Notes under the pieces: generated by a model | The model's database searches: none | What the model was told of the DNA's origin: nothing | What the model saw: only the letters and a program-made list of their open reading frames with translations | Shown: positions 36,532-45,642 of the stretch, in pieces | Numbering within the stretch: the stretch's first letter is position 1 | How the letters are laid out: the number at the start of each line of letters is the position of its first letter | NCBI GenBank assembly: GCA_016789105.1 | Contig: JAEURN010000008.1 | Coordinates: 1 to 64,000, forward strand | Origin: Armatimonadota bacterium | GTDB taxonomy: Bacteria > Armatimonadota > Fimbriimonadia > Fimbriimonadales > Fimbriimonadaceae | Length of the DNA: 64,000 nt | Direction: 5' to 3' | Program-made: the position numbers and the translations under genes

Positions 36532-37449
36532 CTATCGCAGAAAACGCATGCCTGAGGCCAGTCGTGCCCCGTTCAAGAATTCTGCCGCGTCCATGCGCTT
36601 GCGGCCCTCGGCCTGCAGTTCCAGGATATCCAAGGCCCCACCGGCTAGTGCCACCATTATCCGGCCATCGGAGATGGTGGCGGAACCCGGCTGGCCAAAT
36701 TCCCCCGGCAGGGCCCTTGCTCGGTGGATCTTGACCACCCCAAGCTCCGTCGTGGCAAATGCCCCCGGAACCGGGGTGAAGGCGCGGAACCGGTTGTAGG
36801 CCGTCGCCAACCCAAGGTCAGCCGTGATTTCTGCCTCGGCCTTTTCCACTTTGGGCGCGTGCGTTGCAAGCGAATCATCCTGGGGAGTGCAAAAGTAGTC
36901 GTCGTACCAAATCCGCGGCATCCAATTGATCGTCATCAACCCCGCCAGTTGGGCGAGCTCGCCATAGACCTCGCCGGCCGTGGCATCCGGCTCGATAACG
37001 GTTTTTGTGATGGCCACGATGTCGCCGGTGTCCAGGCCCTTGTCCATCTGCATGAGGGTCACCCCCGTTTCGGTGTCCCCGGCTTCGATAGCCCTTTGGA
37101 TCGGGGCGGCCCCTCGCCACCGGGGCAATACGGAGCCATGCAGGTTGAAGCACCCGATTTTGGGGATATCCAGAACCGCCTGGCTCAGGATTTGCCCGTA
37201 TGCGGCAACCAAAAAAACGTCCGCCTCTTCCGCCGCCAAAACCTCCAAGAACTCTGGGGACCGGCTCTTTTCCGGAGTCTCCACCCGCTTCCCCAGTTCA
37301 AGGGCCTTGGCCTTGACCGGTGAGGGCTGCAGGGCCATCCCCCGGCCTTTTGGCCGATCCGGCTGGCTGACGACCAATTTGACATCCGGCGATGCCGCTT
37401 CCAAGGCTGGAACGGCAAAATCGGCCGTGCCGAAGAAAACAATCCGCAC
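36532..37449 (-). CDS. fmt: Methionyl-tRNA formyltransferase
   Basis: 305 residues from GTG 37449, 2 bp after the def stop; a TTG at 37482 would add 11 residues overlapping def. It formylates initiator Met-tRNA with 10-formyl-THF. Seen: RIVFFGTADFAVPAL, the SQPDRPKGRG segment, NLHGSVLPRWRGAAPIQRAI with the catalytic Asn/His, and the C-terminal OB-like domain (about 205-305). def-fmt order, as in most bacteria. Confidence 0.94.
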   Translation of the reverse strand: MRIVFFGTADFAVPALEAASPDVKLVVSQPDRPKGRGMALQPSPVKAKALELGKRVETPEKSRSPEFLEVLAAEEADVFLVAAYGQILSQAVLDIPKIGCFNLHGSVLPRWRGAAPIQRAIEAGDTETGVTLMQMDKGLDTGDIVAITKTVIEPDATAGEVYGELAQLAGLMTINWMPRIWYDDYFCTPQDDSLATHAPKVEKAEAEITADLGLATAYNRFRAFTPVPGAFATTELGVVKIHRARALPGEFGQPGSATISDGRIMVALAGGALDILELQAEGRKRMDAAEFLNGARLASGMRFLR

Positions 37450-37451
37450 GG

Positions 37452-37976
37452 TCAGCGGTTCTCCGGATTCGGGTCTTGCCAATGCAGAGTTTTTTCATCG
37501 ACTTTATCGATGAAAAGCACCCCATCCAAGTGGTCGATCTCGTGTTGCACGATGATCGCGGCATACCCTTCCATGTCGTAATCTACGGGGCGGCCTTTGA
37601 TGTCGTAGGCTTCCACAACAACAGAAAGCGCCCGCTCCACATCCCCATAAAGTCCAGGGATGCTGAGACACCCTTCTTCGCCGATTTGCGTCCCCGAACT
37701 TTCGGTGATGCGCGGGTTGACCAATACGATCGGCTTCTTTTCCGGGGCGATGACGATGATCCGCTCGCTCACACCGACTTGGGGCGCAGCGATGCCGACC
37801 CCGCGCGCCTCCTTCATGATGCGGATCATGTTTTCGGCGAGTTTGGTGTGCCTTTTCGAAATTTTCTCGATTGGCGCCGCCTTTTGCCGCAAAACAGGGG
37901 CCGGGATCTTAACGACCGGGCGTTCCGCGCTTGTTTCATAGAGGTGCGCGTATTCGGCTGGGACGACGATCTCCAT
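37452..37976 (-). CDS. def: Peptide deformylase
   Basis: 174 residues from ATG 37976. It removes the formyl group from nascent proteins. All three metal motifs are present: GVGIAAPQVG (about 59-68), EEGCLSIP and QHEIDHLDG. Lies directly upstream of fmt (2-bp gap) and 13 bp downstream of prmC in the same direction. Confidence 0.96.
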   Translation of the reverse strand: MEIVVPAEYAHLYETSAERPVVKIPAPVLRQKAAPIEKISKRHTKLAENMIRIMKEARGVGIAAPQVGVSERIIVIAPEKKPIVLVNPRITESSGTQIGEEGCLSIPGLYGDVERALSVVVEAYDIKGRPVDYDMEGYAAIIVQHEIDHLDGVLFIDKVDEKTLHWQDPNPENR

Positions 37977-37989
37977 CGGGCAGTGGGAA

Positions 37990-38835
37990 TTATGACAGCC
38001 GCCCGACAACGTCTGCGGGGATGAACGTGAGGGTGCGAACGATCCGCCCCAGGTCACACATCGCATCCACCAACTGCCACCCGTATTCGGCAAAAACCGC
38101 TTCCACAGCCGGTTGCTGGCCCATGCCAATTTCGACGATCAAGGCCTCGCACCCCGTTGCCAGATAGGTCTCGGCGGCCAAACGGCGGTACATGGCCAAT
38201 CCGTTGGCGTCGGCGAACAAGGCGTCGTGCGGTTCAAAATCGCGGACTTCCGGGGGAAGGTCGTCGGCATGAGCAACATAGGGCGGGTTGCTCACCACCA
38301 GCTGGTACCTCCGCTTTGGAAGCTTGTGGAACAGGTCTGAATGGACGAATTGGTCGATCCGGGCTTCCAAGGCATCCGCGTTTTTGCTGGCGACCCGGAG
38401 GGCGTTCATCGATTTGTCCAAGAGGGTCACCCGGCAGCCGGGGCACTCGAGGGCCAGCGTGATGCCAATGCAACCACTGCCGGTGCCCACATCCAACACG
38501 GTCCAATCGCCGCCCCCGTGCATCCAGAGCTTGGCCCGTTCAACCACAAATTCGGTTTCTTGGCGGGGGACCAAGACATCGGGGTCGACGAAAAATTCCC
38601 GCCCATAAAACTCGCGTTTGCCCGTGATGTAAGCCAACGGCTCCCGGTTGAGCCGTCGGCGGAGCAAACTGCTGAGCCCGGAATCGGCAACCGATTCTTC
38701 TGGGTGGGAAAGAACCCAGCTCCGATCCCGGCCCAGGGCGTGGGCGGCCAGAATCTGGGCATCCAGACGGGGCGAATCGACACCGGCTTCAGCCAGCTCT
38801 TCTGCCGCGCTATGGATCCATTCCGCCAGCCTCAT
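37990..38835 (-). CDS. prmC: Peptide chain release factor N5-glutamine methyltransferase
   Basis: 281 residues. PrmC methylates the GGQ glutamine of RF1 and RF2. The helical N-terminal domain is at 1-75; the SAM motif LDVGTGSGCIGI is near 115; the catalytic VVSNPPYVA near 180. Its start overlaps the hflX stop by 4 bp. prfA is not adjacent. Confidence 0.93.
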   Translation of the reverse strand: MRLAEWIHSAAEELAEAGVDSPRLDAQILAAHALGRDRSWVLSHPEESVADSGLSSLLRRRLNREPLAYITGKREFYGREFFVDPDVLVPRQETEFVVERAKLWMHGGGDWTVLDVGTGSGCIGITLALECPGCRVTLLDKSMNALRVASKNADALEARIDQFVHSDLFHKLPKRRYQLVVSNPPYVAHADDLPPEVRDFEPHDALFADANGLAMYRRLAAETYLATGCEALIVEIGMGQQPAVEAVFAEYGWQLVDAMCDLGRIVRTLTFIPADVVGRLS

Positions 38836-40127
38836 CGTTCTTTGACCGCGTACGCCTCCAGTTTCCCCCGGTGTTCGGCAACCACTTCGGCTTCCAGGTA
38901 TATGCCGTCGTCGCGGTATTCCTTCTTTAAGACGCGGCCAAAGTCGTAGGCGCGTTCGACCAAATTGGTTTCTGAATAAGGAACCAAAACCTTAACGATT
39001 GAAAGCCGGTCGCTGACCAGGCGCCGGACCATGGCCAAAAGATCTTGGATCCCTTCGCCGGTCAAAGCGCTGATGGCCACCGCGTCCGGATGTTCCAACG
39101 CCAACCGCCGGACTCCCTGTGGGTCTTCGGCCGCATCAATCTTGTTGAAGACGGTCAGGACGGGGATGTCATCGCCACCAATGCCGGAGACCGTCTGCAA
39201 CACGGCCTCGACCTGCATCTCCCATTCCGGGTTACTCACATCCACCACGTGCATCAGCAGGTCGGCATAAAGGAGTTCTTCCAGGGTCGCCCGGAACGCG
39301 GCCACCAACAGGGTCGGCAAGTTGCGGATGAACCCGACGGTATCGCTGAGGAAGAACCGGTAGCCGTCCGGCAAGTCCACGAGGCGCGTCGTCGGGTCCA
39401 AGGTGGCAAACGGCATGGCGTCGGCAAGCAGGTCGGTTTGGGCCAACCGGTTCATCAACGTCGATTTGCCCGCACTCGTGTAGCCGACGATCGCCACCAC
39501 CGGATACGGTTGATCCCGCCGCCCTTCGCGTTGCAAGGTTCGGTGTTGTTTGACCACGTCGATCTCCCGTTTGAGCCGGGCGATGCGGTCGCGCACCATG
39601 CGGCGGTCGCTTTCTAGCTTCGTCTCCCCCGGACCGCGCATCCCGATGCCCCCGCGTTGCCTTTCGAACTTGGTGTAAACACTCATCAGTCGGGGCAGCC
39701 GGTAGGTGTATTGGGCCAGCTCCACTTGGAGCATCCCTTCCCGGGTGCGGGCCCGGTTCGCAAAGATGTCCAGGATCAGTTGCGTCCTATCCAAGACCCG
39801 GAGTTTGATTTGCTCTTCCAGATTTTTGATGTGGATGCCGCTGAGCTCGCAGTCGAACACCACGGCGTCGGCGCCCAGTTCGGCCGCCATCGCGGCGACT
39901 TCGCCAACTTTGCCCGACCCAATGTAGGCCGCCTTGTACGGCCGTTCGATCCGCTGGCGGATTTGCCCGACCGGTTCCCCCCCGGCGGCATCGACCAGGC
40001 CTTCCAGTTCGGCCTCGGCATAGGCATCTTCTTCGGCCTCGGGATTCACGTAAACGAGCAAGAGCTTTTCGCGCTCTTCTGAATTGATCTGAAACTGCTT
40101 GTCTTTCTTGTTTGATTCTTCAGGCAT
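38832..40127 (-). CDS. hflX: GTPase HflX
   Basis: 431 residues from ATG 40127, preceded by GAGG. HflX splits stalled or stressed ribosomes. The N-terminal domain carries GSGKVGEV and the ERQRGGIGMRGPGETKLE signature; the G domain has G1 VGYTSAGKSTLMN, G3 DTVGFIRNLP and G4 FNKID. The C-terminal domain ends at about 431. First gene of the minus-strand run hflX-prmC-def-fmt. A shortened C-terminal domain compared with E. coli is normal for many phyla. Confidence 0.94.
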   Translation of the reverse strand: MPEESNKKDKQFQINSEEREKLLLVYVNPEAEEDAYAEAELEGLVDAAGGEPVGQIRQRIERPYKAAYIGSGKVGEVAAMAAELGADAVVFDCELSGIHIKNLEEQIKLRVLDRTQLILDIFANRARTREGMLQVELAQYTYRLPRLMSVYTKFERQRGGIGMRGPGETKLESDRRMVRDRIARLKREIDVVKQHRTLQREGRRDQPYPVVAIVGYTSAGKSTLMNRLAQTDLLADAMPFATLDPTTRLVDLPDGYRFFLSDTVGFIRNLPTLLVAAFRATLEELLYADLLMHVVDVSNPEWEMQVEAVLQTVSGIGGDDIPVLTVFNKIDAAEDPQGVRRLALEHPDAVAISALTGEGIQDLLAMVRRLVSDRLSIVKVLVPYSETNLVERAYDFGRVLKKEYRDDGIYLEAEVVAEHRGKLEAYAVKER

Positions 40128-40328
40128 GGAGCCTCGGTTGGGATTTGCGGACGGGGGCGCGGGCCCGGCGGCACCTGCTGAACGTAAGATGCCCCATAAA
40201 CCCATGCCGTTCCATTGGAACAGGTGTGCAGGCCCAAAATTCGACGACAATATCCGATCCAGCCTGCACAAATGGGTTAGAGCTTCATGATGCCGGTAGT
40301 GTACCAGCCCGGTACCATCGGATGGGAG

Positions 40329-40655
40329 ATGCCCATTTTTGAGTTTCGATGCCGGGAATGCGGCAAAAAATTTGAAGCGCTCCTTGGAGCAAACGAAGAC
40401 CCCGCGGCCGAGCCCTGCCCTGGTTGCGGCGCAACAGGGTGCGCCAAACTCGTCAGTCGATTCCGACGCATGAGGTCCGAAAACGACCGGATCGATGCCA
40501 TAGCCGACCAACTGGAATCCATGGATGAGCCACAATCGGCTTCCGCAATGCGGGAATACGTCAAAGAAATGGGCCGCGCCACTGATGACGACATGAGCGG
40601 GGAACTGGAAGAAATGTTCGAAGCAGACCTCGAAGGGGCCATGGGCGACGAATGA
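40329..40655 (+). CDS. FmdB-type zinc-ribbon regulatory protein
   Basis: 108 residues from ATG 40329, GGGAG just before it. MPIFEFRCRECGKKFEALL with CPGCG at about 29-33 forms a four-cysteine zinc ribbon as in the FmdB/CxxC_CXXC_SSSS family; the remainder is acidic and helical. The role is unknown in most members. It overlaps tdk by 4 bp. Confidence 0.8.
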   Translation: MPIFEFRCRECGKKFEALLGANEDPAAEPCPGCGATGCAKLVSRFRRMRSENDRIDAIADQLESMDEPQSASAMREYVKEMGRATDDDMSGELEEMFEADLEGAMGDE

Positions 40656-41227
40656 AAAAATGTGGGCACCTGGCCGTCATCTGCGGCAGCATGTACGCTG
40701 GTAAATCGGAAGAACTCATTCGGCGCGCCCGCAGGGCGCTTTATGCCAAAAAGAAGGTCCAAGTCTTTAAACCCGCCATCGATAACCGCTTCGACGAAGA
40801 GCATGTCGTCACCCACATGGGCGTCAAGCATCCCAGCCGGAGGGTGGGCGGTGCGGCGGAACTTGCGTCACTCATCGATAAGGACAGCGACGTCGTCTGC
40901 GTCGAAGAAGTCCAATTTTTTGACCGGTCGGTCGTCGAGATCCTGATCCAGCTCGCCGATTCCGGTAAGGAAGTCGTCGCCGCCGGGTTGGATCAAGATT
41001 TTCGGCGCCAACCATTCGGCCCGATGGCCGAACTCTTGGCCGCTGCCGACGAAGTCGTCAAGCTCAGAGCCATTTGCATGCAGTGCGGACGGCCTGCCAG
41101 CCACACGCAAAGGATCATCGATGGCAAGCCGGCCAAGTGGGATGACCCCATCGTCCTGATCGGGGCCACCGAAAGCTATGAGGCGCGTTGCCGAGCCTGC
41201 CACCGCATTAACGCGCCAAAAAAATAG
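40652..41227 (+). CDS. tdk: Thymidine kinase
   Basis: 191 residues, type II (Tdk/TK1-like). P-loop GSMYAGKSEELIRR is near 12-25, the DExQ-like VCVEEVQFFD near 81, and the lasso/zinc ribbon is formed by CMQCGRPA and CRACH near the C-terminus. It phosphorylates thymidine in the salvage pathway. Overlaps fmdB-like gene by 4 bp; a terminator follows immediately. Confidence 0.95.
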   Translation: MKKCGHLAVICGSMYAGKSEELIRRARRALYAKKKVQVFKPAIDNRFDEEHVVTHMGVKHPSRRVGGAAELASLIDKDSDVVCVEEVQFFDRSVVEILIQLADSGKEVVAAGLDQDFRRQPFGPMAELLAAADEVVKLRAICMQCGRPASHTQRIIDGKPAKWDDPIVLIGATESYEARCRACHRINAPKK

Positions 41228-41256
41228 CCCCCGACCCGAAAGGGGTCGGGGGCATT
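41227..41256. terminator. Bidirectional hairpin terminator
   Basis: GCCCCCGACCC (41227-41237), tetraloop GAAA, then GGGTCGGGGGC (41243-41253) with a short ATTT tail. It separates tdk from the convergent secreted-protein gene. Confidence 0.85.
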
Positions 41257-41267
41257 TGCCACTCAAC

Positions 41268-41966
41268 CTATTCGACGAGTTCGGCCTTCCACTTCCCGTC
41301 CAGCAACATGCCTTGTTGCGGCATGTTTTTGAACGTGAAATCGCTGAAAACCGAGATCCCGGTTTTGATTTCCACTGCAAAGGTTCCGGAGATCGAAATC
41401 GGAGAAGCGCCAGTTTCCATTTGGTCGACCTTGAACACCAAGACATCTTTGCCTTTCATGTCTTTGCGCTCAACGACTTGGTACTTGCATTTCAGTTCGA
41501 CAAGGCCGAGCTTCTCGTCGGCCGGGATCGTGAATTCATAGGTTTCGCCCACCTTCACCGGTTTATCCGGGAAGAAGAAACTGAACGCATTGCCCAAACG
41601 GGCTTCATCACCGCCGCCGAACGATTCGCCGGTCACCTTGACCAGGCGCCCCCGTTCGGTTTGTACTGCGGTCGATTCGGTGTCGGGTTGCTCCATGGTT
41701 TGCCCGCCGCCGATGTCGATTACCAGATCCTTGGTCTGGCTGAGCAGGGTGATCATCCCATCTTTCACCGATTTGCAGGTCGTGATAGCGGTTGCCGTCA
41801 CGTCGATCGGCGTGCCTTGAAAATCGATGTTGGCAGAGACCTTTTGCTTGTAAGACTGACCCTCTTTGAGGTTCCATTTCAGGTCGAATGTGTCTTCTTT
41901 GGTGGCGGCGACCGCCCCCATTGCCGCAGCAATTGCGGCCAAAACCAGTGCACGTTTCAGCATCAT
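41268..41966 (-). CDS. Secreted beta-rich protein of unknown function
   Basis: 232 residues. ATG 41966 has AAGGAGT at 8-nt spacing, a strong ribosome-binding site. The signal peptide is cut near AVA-ATK (about 21). The mature protein has a pattern (LKWNLKEGQSYKQK..., GRLVKVTGES, PVKVGETYEF) also seen in the N-terminal domain of the large metalloprotease at 12886-16260, suggesting a common domain (DUF6263-like). Role unknown. Confidence 0.72.
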   Translation of the reverse strand: MMLKRALVLAAIAAAMGAVAATKEDTFDLKWNLKEGQSYKQKVSANIDFQGTPIDVTATAITTCKSVKDGMITLLSQTKDLVIDIGGGQTMEQPDTESTAVQTERGRLVKVTGESFGGGDEARLGNAFSFFFPDKPVKVGETYEFTIPADEKLGLVELKCKYQVVERKDMKGKDVLVFKVDQMETGASPISISGTFAVEIKTGISVFSDFTFKNMPQQGMLLDGKWKAELVE

Positions 41967-42210
41967 GTCGGGTACTCCTTGCGCAAGCGAGTCAATCCGT
42001 CTTACCGGATGGGGGGTTCACCGGTTTGCGACTCGGCCTTCAATTGGGACGTTTTGCCAGGCCGGCGATTTCACACCGCAACCTAGCCTTGCCGAATGGT
42101 GCGGGATGACAGGTTTTTCCCTCCATAATCCTGGTTCGGAACCCCTCGGGGCCGGAATTGAGCGCGCGGGCTCAAAGGCGCGGTTTAACCGGTCGGTATC
42201 TTATGGGGGA
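41967..42210. other. Intergenic region between divergent genes
   Basis: 244 bp between the divergent secreted-protein and HAD genes. I see no riboswitch, tRNA or recognisable sRNA; a CGGTCGGT-type segment and GGGGGA precede ATG 42211. Confidence 0.4.
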
Positions 42211-42900
42211 ATGAAGTACGGGGCGGTCAGTTTCGATGCGGCAGGAACGTTGATCGATGTCGCCTGGGATCCCGCCGCTATCGCCGTGGAATCCGCCCTC
42301 CTGGCCGGGCTCGACCTGCCCGACCGGCAGGGAGCCGGCGAAACCTATGGCCGCATGCTCCACTCGCGGTGGGGAACATTCCAAGAACTCAACCGCCAAC
42401 GGTCACCCGAGATCTGTGACGGTTTTTGGCGCGAGCTCGGGGTCGATTGGCTCGCCCGGATCGGCCAACCCGCGGAGGCCATCGGAACGGTTTCGGCCAT
42501 TGCCGACCGGCTCATCTTTGGGCCGGGGTCAAAAGTCTTCCGCCTCTTCCCCGACACCCTCGGGTGCTTGGCGGAAATCAAAAGCCATAGCGTGCCGATG
42601 ATCCTCCTCTCCAATTGGGATGTTAGTTTGCACCGGGTTTGCGGCATGCTTGGGCTCACCCCTTTCTTCGACCATGTTATCGCGAGTTTGGAAGAAGGGG
42701 TGGAAAAACCGCATCCCGGGCTGTTCCAAATCGCCCAAGAGCGGGTCGGCACATCCACGGTGCTCCACATTGGGGACGACCCGCTTGCCGATGTGCACGG
42801 GGCCCGCTCGTTTGGTTGGGATGCCCTTTTGCTGGATCGATGGAGCCCCTCCGCCCCCGGTCAAATCCAATCGCTTGGGGAGGTGGCAAGCCACCTTTGA
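42211..42900 (+). CDS. HAD-superfamily hydrolase
   Basis: 229 residues from ATG 42211. SFDAAGTLID (motif I with the nucleophilic Asp; the second acid is Ala, as in some Dreg-2-like members), ILLSNWD (motif II), EKPHPGLF (motif III Lys) and HIGDDPLADVHGA (motif IV) are all in order. A helical cap lies at about 18-85. Phosphatase or dehalogenase-like activity; substrate unknown. Its stop overlaps the queA start. Confidence 0.85.
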   Translation: MKYGAVSFDAAGTLIDVAWDPAAIAVESALLAGLDLPDRQGAGETYGRMLHSRWGTFQELNRQRSPEICDGFWRELGVDWLARIGQPAEAIGTVSAIADRLIFGPGSKVFRLFPDTLGCLAEIKSHSVPMILLSNWDVSLHRVCGMLGLTPFFDHVIASLEEGVEKPHPGLFQIAQERVGTSTVLHIGDDPLADVHGARSFGWDALLLDRWSPSAPGQIQSLGEVASHL

Positions 42901-43907
42901 AAACCAACGACCTCGACTACGCGCTGCCCGAGGAGTTGATCGCCCAAACGCCCCTAGCCGAACGGGATGCCAGCCGGATGCTCCACATTGAGCGGGCAAC
43001 CGGAACGATCTCCCACCGGATGTTCCGCGATTGCATCAGCCTCTTACAACCAGGCGACCTCTTGGTCGCCAACAACACCCGGGTGACGGCCATAAGGCTG
43101 TTTGGCAAAAAATCAACCGGCGGAAACGTCGAGGCGCTGTTGCTCCGCGAAACCGCCCCCGGGGAATACCTCTGCCTGCTCCGGCCGGCCAAAAGGTTGA
43201 AGCCTGGCTCCCCGATCGTCTTTGAAGGCGGCCTCACCGCCTCGGTTGTGCGTGAAGAGGATGGAGGCCAACGCGTCATCCGGTTCGACGACTCGCCCGG
43301 GTGGAAAGAGCGCTTGCAAGACGTCTCCTTGGCCCCGTTGCCGCCGTACATCCAAACCCCACTTGCCGACCAAACCCGGTACCAAACCGTGTATGCCGGG
43401 CCAGGCGGATCCTCCGCAGCCCCAACGGCGGGGCTCCATTTCACCGATTCTATTTTAGAAGCTTTAGTCCAAAAGGGGGTCAGCCGGGCAGATGTCACCC
43501 TCCACGTCGGACTGGACACCTTTCGACCAATCCAGACGGAACGGGTCGAAGATCATTCAATGACCGGGGAAATTTGCGAAATCCCGCCAGAAACCGCAGA
43601 AGCAGTAGGCAAATGTCGCGGTCGGATAGTTGCGGTCGGCACAACAACTGTCAGGACGCTGGAAACCTTTGCTACCGGGAAAAAGACGGTGGCTTCCGGC
43701 AAAACCACTTCGAAGCTGTTCATCACCCCAGGCTACGAGTTTCAAATAGTAGACGGGATGTTCACCAACTTCCATATGCCTAGGACTTCCATGCTTTTGA
43801 TGATTTCCGCCCTTGCAGGGGCCAATCCCGTGCGATCTGCTTACAAACAGGCAGTCCAGGAGCGATATCGCTTTCTATCGTTCGGCGATTCCATGCTGAT
43901 CCTGTAA
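42897..43907 (+). CDS. queA: S-adenosylmethionine:tRNA ribosyltransferase-isomerase
   Basis: 336 residues from TTG 42897, TTGA overlap with the HAD stop. QueA transfers the ribosyl part of SAM to preQ1 in tRNA to make epoxyqueuosine. Seen: YALPEELIAQ.PLAERDASRML, LLVANNTRVTAIRL, the SSAAPTAGLHFT motif and the C-terminal FHMPRTSMLLMISALAG. AGGTGG (42881-42886) and CCACCT (42891-42896) form a hairpin that includes part of the Shine-Dalgarno just before the start. Confidence 0.96.
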   Translation: MKTNDLDYALPEELIAQTPLAERDASRMLHIERATGTISHRMFRDCISLLQPGDLLVANNTRVTAIRLFGKKSTGGNVEALLLRETAPGEYLCLLRPAKRLKPGSPIVFEGGLTASVVREEDGGQRVIRFDDSPGWKERLQDVSLAPLPPYIQTPLADQTRYQTVYAGPGGSSAAPTAGLHFTDSILEALVQKGVSRADVTLHVGLDTFRPIQTERVEDHSMTGEICEIPPETAEAVGKCRGRIVAVGTTTVRTLETFATGKKTVASGKTTSKLFITPGYEFQIVDGMFTNFHMPRTSMLLMISALAGANPVRSAYKQAVQERYRFLSFGDSMLIL

Positions 43908-43957
43908 AGATCGTCCCTTTTTGACCTCGGTGATTTGTGTAATATACGGATTCGACC

Positions 43958-44458
43958 ATGCCGACAAAGGAATTTGACCCGCTGGCCTATATTGAGAACG
44001 CTTTCGAGGAGGCCCCCAAGGCCACAAATGGGGTCGCCAAGAACGGCAGCGCCCACGGATCGAAGTTCCGCAAGACCAAACTCAGCGCCCCCCGGCCCCG
44101 CAAAGCCGCCCAAGCGACCGAAGCCGCACCCGTCCTGGACGACGACCTCCGGTTTATCCTGGAAAGCCTCCCCAAGAACATCGAATTCCTCGGCACCTTT
44201 TTTACCGACTCCGTGACCAGCAAGTACTACCAAGGTGACTTCAAAGAATCCCGGGAAGACTTGATTAGAAGACTGCTCAATCCAGAATTAACCTTGGAAG
44301 AAGCGTCCCGTCTGCTCGGGGTCTGCCCCGCCACCGTGCGGCGATACACCAACCGGGGATGGCTGGCCCATCACCGGACCAAGGGCGGGCAACGGCGGTT
44401 CCGCCTCAGCGGCATTGTGCGCTTTGTCGAAGAACACGGCCGCCTGCCTGAGGAATAA
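43958..44458 (+). CDS. MerR/BldC-like helix-turn-helix DNA-binding protein
   Basis: 166 residues. Residues 1-60 are basic, Ala/Lys-rich and probably disordered; 60-105 are helical; 108-155 form a winged helix-turn-helix (TLEEASRLLGVCPATVRRYTNRGW, then the wing GGQRRFRLSGIVRFVEE), as in BldC and other MerR-like DNA-binding domains. No ligand domain. A transcription factor is likely; targets unknown. Confidence 0.82.
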   Translation: MPTKEFDPLAYIENAFEEAPKATNGVAKNGSAHGSKFRKTKLSAPRPRKAAQATEAAPVLDDDLRFILESLPKNIEFLGTFFTDSVTSKYYQGDFKESREDLIRRLLNPELTLEEASRLLGVCPATVRRYTNRGWLAHHRTKGGQRRFRLSGIVRFVEEHGRLPEE

Positions 44459-44466
44459 TCCCACCT

Positions 44467-45642
44467 GTGGACAGCGGCCCCCTGAGTGTCGCGATCTTTT
44501 CGGATAGTGCGCTCCCGATTTTGAACGGGGTCAGCGTCAGCGTCCACGCGCTCGTTGAAGGGTTGCGCGAGCGTGGCCATTCCGTCCACCTCTTTACATC
44601 CGGTTACCCCGGGCACCGCGACCAAGACCCCAACATTCACCGGTTCTTTGCCGCCTACACCCCCTTTGCCAAAGGGTATCCGTTGACTTTGCCGCCCTTC
44701 TTCCCGATGCTCCGCGAGTTCCGCCAGCACCGGTTCGACATCATCCACACCCACACGCCCTTCACCGTCGGGTTTGTCGGCTTGCGGTGGGGCGAATCCC
44801 ACGGCATCCCCTTGGTTTCGACTTACCACACCATTTACGACAAGTACACCCATTACATCCCACTGGTGCCGGATCCCTACCTCAAATACAAAATCGCCAA
44901 ACACACCAACTACTATTACAACCGGTTTGCCCAAGTCATCACACCCAGCAAATTTAGCCGGGATTGGCTGCTGCGACACCAGATCCGCACACCCATCACC
45001 GTCGTTCCCACCGGGGTGCCAGAGCCCGATCCGATCCCGCGCAACGTTGCACGGGCAGCCTTAAAGACGAGCCCGGACCTGGTCGTCGCGCTTTATTGCG
45101 GGCGCATTGCCGTTGAAAAAAACCTTGACTTGTTGATCAACGCGGTGGCCAAACTCGCCCACACCAACCCCAAGCTCAGACTTTGGGTGGTAGGTGATGG
45201 CCCGGCTCGGGAACAATACCGCCGGCTGGCCCGAGACCTCGGCGTCGGCGACGTCGTCCGGTTCTTCGGGTTCATCGACCGGGATCGCATCGGCCAGTTC
45301 TACTCGGCGGCCGACCTCTTCTGTTTTGCTTCGCAAACCGAAACCCAGGGTCTCGTCATCCAAGAAGCGATGTCCTATGGCCTGCCTTGCGTGGTTGTGG
45401 AAGGCGGAGGGGCCGACGACACCGTCATTAGCAATGAGAACGGCATTGTGACCTCCAATTCCAGCACCGAATTCGCCGCTGCCGCCCATAGGGTTTTCAG
45501 CGACGTCCGATTTGCGCAAAGGCTGAGTGCCGGAGCGTTGACGACTTTCCGGGAGCACACGGTGGGACAGATGGTCGCCCGGATCGAAGGGGTGTACTAC
45601 CAAGCGCGCGGGCAACACGCCCGGGAGGTTGCAATTGTCTGA
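44467..45642 (+). CDS. Glycosyltransferase family 4
   Basis: 391 residues from GTG 44467. The N-terminal GT-B half has SDSALPILNGVSVSVHALVEGL, typical of diacylglycerol/phosphatidylinositol mannosyl- or glucosyltransferases. The C-terminal half has the GRIAVEKNLDLLI segment and the acidic EX7E motif (TETQGLVIQEAMSYGLP). A glycolipid product is likely; the acceptor is not certain. It overlaps the membrane-protein gene by 14 bp. Confidence 0.88.
   Translation: MDSGPLSVAIFSDSALPILNGVSVSVHALVEGLRERGHSVHLFTSGYPGHRDQDPNIHRFFAAYTPFAKGYPLTLPPFFPMLREFRQHRFDIIHTHTPFTVGFVGLRWGESHGIPLVSTYHTIYDKYTHYIPLVPDPYLKYKIAKHTNYYYNRFAQVITPSKFSRDWLLRHQIRTPITVVPTGVPEPDPIPRNVARAALKTSPDLVVALYCGRIAVEKNLDLLINAVAKLAHTNPKLRLWVVGDGPAREQYRRLARDLGVGDVVRFFGFIDRDRIGQFYSAADLFCFASQTETQGLVIQEAMSYGLPCVVVEGGGADDTVISNENGIVTSNSSTEFAAAAHRVFSDVRFAQRLSAGALTTFREHTVGQMVARIEGVYYQARGQHAREVAIV

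Noticed and set aside
41967-42210. preQ1 riboswitch for the HAD-queA operon
   Set aside because: The short preQ1 aptamer consensus is absent, and no other riboswitch core was recognised.
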